This document shows, piece by piece, positions 24,405 through 25,997 of a DNA stretch of 25,997 nucleotides; position 1 is the first letter of the stretch; every line of letters begins with the position of its first letter. Source of the DNA: CAXRGH01 sp964230195 (lineage in GTDB: Bacteria > Pseudomonadota > Gammaproteobacteria > Enterobacterales > Alteromonadaceae); assembly GCA_964230195.1 (NCBI GenBank), contig CAXRGH010000056.1, positions 1 to 25,997 on the forward strand, written 5' to 3'. The notes beneath the pieces are model-generated. The model ran no database searches and had not been told where the DNA came from. It saw nothing but the letters and a program-made list of their open reading frames with translations. Position numbers and translations under genes: made by a program.

Positions 24405-24445
24405 CTTGCTGACAACGTGTAGTTGTTTAATGCAATAGAAACCCC
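24400..24445 (-). promoter_or_regulatory. predicted ilv antiterminator pairing
   Basis: The leader RNA segment GGGGUUU (24445-24439, codons 21-23 of ilvL) can pair over 7 bp (one G-U) with AGACCCC (24406-24400). The second segment is the 5' arm of the terminator, so the two structures are exclusive. A ribosome stalled at the early Val/Ile codons would leave GGGGUUU free and allow read-through; a ribosome at the stop codon would cover it. This is a by-eye fold, not computed. Confidence 0.6.
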
Positions 24446-24507
24446 CGCGGAGCAATAATCACCACGTTAATCACTATTACTGAGAGCAGGTTGTTAAGCC
24501 AACGCAT
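24427..24507 (-). CDS. ilvL: ilv operon leader peptide
   Basis: This 26-residue peptide starts at ATG 24507 and ends at TAA 24429-24427. It begins MRWLNNLL and has the core SVIVINVVII (residues 9-18); 13 of 26 residues are Leu, Val or Ile. AAAGGT lies 9 nt before the ATG, with a second AGG directly adjacent. It matches the role and position of E. coli ilvL: scarcity of charged Ile-, Val- or Leu-tRNA stalls the ribosome in the run and prevents the downstream terminator. The sequence is only generally similar to the enteric peptide, so the call rests on composition plus the terminator behind it. Confidence 0.88.
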   Translation of the reverse strand: MRWLNNLLSVIVINVVIIAPRGFLLH

Positions 24508-24529
24508 CCTACTACTACCTTTATTTGTC

Positions 24530-24564
24530 ACGATAGGGTACAAATTACCGAAGCCAAGTGACAA
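24530..24564 (-). promoter_or_regulatory. candidate ilv operon promoter
   Basis: There are two overlapping minus-strand possibilities: TTGGCT (24552-24557), 16 nt, TATCGT (24530-24535); or TTGTCA (24559-24564), 18 nt, TACCCT (24535-24540). Both would start transcription a short distance before ilvL. Neither is a strong match. Confidence 0.35.
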
Positions 24565-24787
24565 ACACAAGCCAAATATCACTCAGACTAAGATCCTCTG
24601 GATCTATGGTAGAGCAGTTCTACCGAACAAAACCGACAACAATCAAGACAAAAATTAAACACCATTAACAATAAGTAAACACCCGTAAAGGGAGAGTCAA
24701 AAATGGGGTTGAATATATTTCCATTTTATTCAGATAGTTAGTCGGCATGTTCCCTAGAAGTTGTATATTTTTTATTCCATTATTAAA

Positions 24788-24814
24788 TATATTATGTAGT
24801 ATCACCGCCGAATT
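24788..24814 (+). promoter_or_regulatory. possible sigma-28 (FliA)-type promoter of the chemoreceptor gene
   Basis: TATA (24788-24791), 15 nt, GCCGAATT (24807-24814) partly matches the flagellar/chemotaxis sigma-28 consensus TAAA-N15-GCCGATAA, with the GCCGA core intact. It lies about 50 bp before the ATG. Chemoreceptor genes are commonly FliA-dependent, but the match is partial. Confidence 0.38.
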
Positions 24815-24863
24815 TGATCAGTTCGTCATTCGCAGACTGTAGGAAGTATTAACAGGAGTTATC

Positions 24864-25997
24864 ATGTCGATTAAATATAAGTTACTGATGTTGTTCTTTA
24901 TTCCACTCTTGACCTTTCTGGTTACCAGCGGACTTCAGGTCTCACGAGTTACAGCAGAGAAGCAGCAAGCCATACGAGTCACTCAACAAGTCAAAGCTGC
25001 ATATGCCGTGAGTCAATTAATCAACGCGGCGGCCGACGAACTCATGCTAGCAAAGTTAATGAGCCAAAGCATGCAATGGAAATCGAAGTGGCAGGACAAA
25101 TTCAGTATTACTGATAAACGCATGAAAGATGTCACACATGAGTTTGGCGACCAGTTGCCTAGGACCTTCATTGAACGCTTTGAAAAAAATCATCAGCACA
25201 TCATTGATGGGCGAGAAGCAACAAAACTCAGTCCTGTACATGGTACCTCTAAATACGGTAAGGCAATTTCAGGTTATATGTGGACGCTCTCTCGGTTGGC
25301 AACATTAGATGCGCCTGGTACTGTGACCCAACATTTTGGCAACTATTTATCATTACTCAAGGCCAAACTTTTTTTACAACGCCAGCGTGCAGGTGTTGCC
25401 GTGCTTTTATCTGGGTACTCATGGCGGGAAGATTTTGACATTTTTCAACTCGGAAAACTAACGGGAAGCGTTCGCTCCGAACTCGTTAATTTCAGACAAC
25501 GCTCAGCCGCAGAATGGGATAAACCCGTGACTGCATTTGTGAATGAATATGGTACTCAGGTGGAAGACCATTTATTGGATATCGTCGACACTTACGAAGG
25601 TGACGAGTACTTGATCACTGTTGATGAGTGGTTAGCGCTGTCGGGAAAGAGCCTGAAGAAATTTGCTGCTATTGAAACACAGTATTTGCAAACGTTATTG
25701 TCAATAACTGACAGTATTCAGGCAGAAAAAACGTCGTCACAGCTTCAGTGGACGATCGCTGCCATTCTGATGACGATCATCACACTGGGTCTCGGGGCGT
25801 TCATTATTTTCAATATTTATCGCCGACTTCAAGATCTTACTGTGCGATTTGAGGATATTGCTCAGGGCGATGGCGACCTCACAAAACGTCTTCGCGTCAT
25901 CGGCAACGATGAATTTGCCAACCTTAGTAATCTGATGAACAACTTCCTCGAACATCTACAAAACACCATCAAACAAGTGTCACAAACTGCACAAGGG
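24864..25997 (+). CDS. methyl-accepting chemotaxis protein with NIT-type sensor domain (5' part, runs off the edge)
   Basis: The first 378 codons of a transmembrane chemoreceptor are present; the frame is open to the right edge. TM1 is at about 7-24 (LLMLFFIPLLTFLVTSGL). A periplasmic, mostly helical domain (about 25-295) contains NYLSLLKAKLFLQRQRAGVA (160-179) and VDEWLALSGKSLKKFAAIE (253-271), which resemble the second half and end of NIT (nitrate/nitrite-sensing) domains. TM2 is at about 297-317, followed by a HAMP linker with RFEDIAQGDGDLTKRL (328-343). The methylation and CheA/CheW signalling region lies beyond the window, so the chemoreceptor call is inferred from the TM-sensor-TM-HAMP layout; a sensor kinase or cyclase is less likely. 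AGGAG precedes the ATG. The ligand is not shown. Confidence 0.82.
   Translation, partial: MSIKYKLLMLFFIPLLTFLVTSGLQVSRVTAEKQQAIRVTQQVKAAYAVSQLINAAADELMLAKLMSQSMQWKSKWQDKFSITDKRMKDVTHEFGDQLPRTFIERFEKNHQHIIDGREATKLSPVHGTSKYGKAISGYMWTLSRLATLDAPGTVTQHFGNYLSLLKAKLFLQRQRAGVAVLLSGYSWREDFDIFQLGKLTGSVRSELVNFRQRSAAEWDKPVTAFVNEYGTQVEDHLLDIVDTYEGDEYLITVDEWLALSGKSLKKFAAIETQYLQTLLSITDSIQAEKTSSQLQWTIAAILMTIITLGLGAFIIFNIYRRLQDLTVRFEDIAQGDGDLTKRLRVIGNDEFANLSNLMNNFLEHLQNTIKQVSQTAQG

Larger units (their letters stand above)
24508..24863. other. 356-bp non-coding region between ilvL and the chemoreceptor gene
   Basis: This divergent region holds the ilv promoter at its left end and the chemoreceptor promoter at its right. 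In between are two tandem inverted repeats: AGATCC-tct-GGATCT (24591-24605) and GGTAGA-gcagt-TCTACC (24608-24624). The stretch after that (24625-24790) is A/T-rich. A 12-codon ORF with a fair ribosome-binding site occurs at 24703-24741 (plus) but has no other support. No longer gene is seen. Confidence 0.55.

Noticed and set aside
24606..24620. ATGGTAGAGCAGTTC resembles a tRNA D-arm/anticodon-arm junction.
   Set aside because: Only about 11 bases match; there is no acceptor stem, T-arm or CCA, and the segment is better explained by the GGTAGA/TCTACC inverted repeat.
24703..24741. 12-codon ORF with GGAGAG 6 nt upstream, a possible second leader peptide.
   Set aside because: No amino acid bias, terminator or adjacent regulated gene supports it; the chemoreceptor gene starts more than 120 bp later.
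1..25997. Search for a CRISPR array, transposase, integrase, toxin-antitoxin pair or defence island.
   Set aside because: No regularly spaced repeats, recombinase motifs or small paired genes were seen; the accessory block at 13539-18013 has metabolic and surface genes only and no flanking direct repeats that I could find.

Overview
The window is a stretch of gammaproteobacterial chromosome, most likely from a marine Vibrionales/Alteromonadales-type organism. The main reason is gene order. From 235 to 11929 the order and strands (yrdA > ; < yrdB < aroE ; < hemF < tsaC < yrdD < smg < dprA ; def > fmt > rsmB > trkA >) match the arrangement known from Escherichia coli next to rrnD and from Vibrio and Shewanella. 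The left edge carries an rrn-P1-like promoter pointing out of the window, so a ribosomal RNA operon probably lies just outside. Species cannot be named from this sequence.

Layout. (1) 1-204: rrn-type promoter reading leftward. (2) 235-1758: gamma carbonic anhydrase-like protein YrdA, a TetR-family regulator, and the DUF1488 protein YrdB. (3) 1769-3966: aroE, a group II truncated hemoglobin and hemF, packed with overlapping ends. (4) 3972-7634, minus strand: tsaC, yrdD-like zinc-ribbon protein, smg, dprA and a secreted protein that looks like the LysM protein usually found here but without its LysM domain. (5) 7755-11929, plus strand: def, fmt, rsmB, trkA (formyl-Met handling, 16S rRNA methylation, K+ uptake), facing trkH at 11939-13390. 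(6) 13539-18013: accessory block with an adducin-head-like class II aldolase family protein, a galactonate-dehydratase-like enolase superfamily enzyme, an opposing COG3618-type amidohydrolase (lactonase-like), and a lipoprotein of three CHRD domains. (7) 18010-24507, minus strand: a complete ilvLGMEDA operon for isoleucine/valine synthesis, with a leader peptide (absent from ordinary ORF lists because of its size), an intrinsic terminator and a plausible antiterminator pairing. (8) 24508-24863: non-coding region with tandem inverted repeats. (9) 24864 to the right edge: 5' part of a methyl-accepting chemotaxis protein with a NIT-type periplasmic sensor.

How the genes work together. The core part is housekeeping: translation quality (TsaC, Def, Fmt, RsmB), DNA uptake/recombination (DprA), aromatic and heme precursors (AroE, HemF), and K+ homeostasis (TrkA with TrkH, here neighbours). 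The ilv operon encodes acetolactate synthase II (IlvG+IlvM), transaminase, dehydratase and threonine deaminase. IlvC is not in the window. The accessory block resembles part of an oxidative sugar-acid route (lactone hydrolysis, acid dehydration, possibly retro-aldol cleavage), but no dehydrogenase, transporter or dedicated regulator is present, so the substrate is unknown. I found no mobile element, CRISPR array, tRNA or rRNA gene body, or defence system. The most noteworthy items are the ilv attenuator, the aldolase homologue lacking the FucA catalytic Glu position, the LysM-less protein, and the overlapping gene ends.
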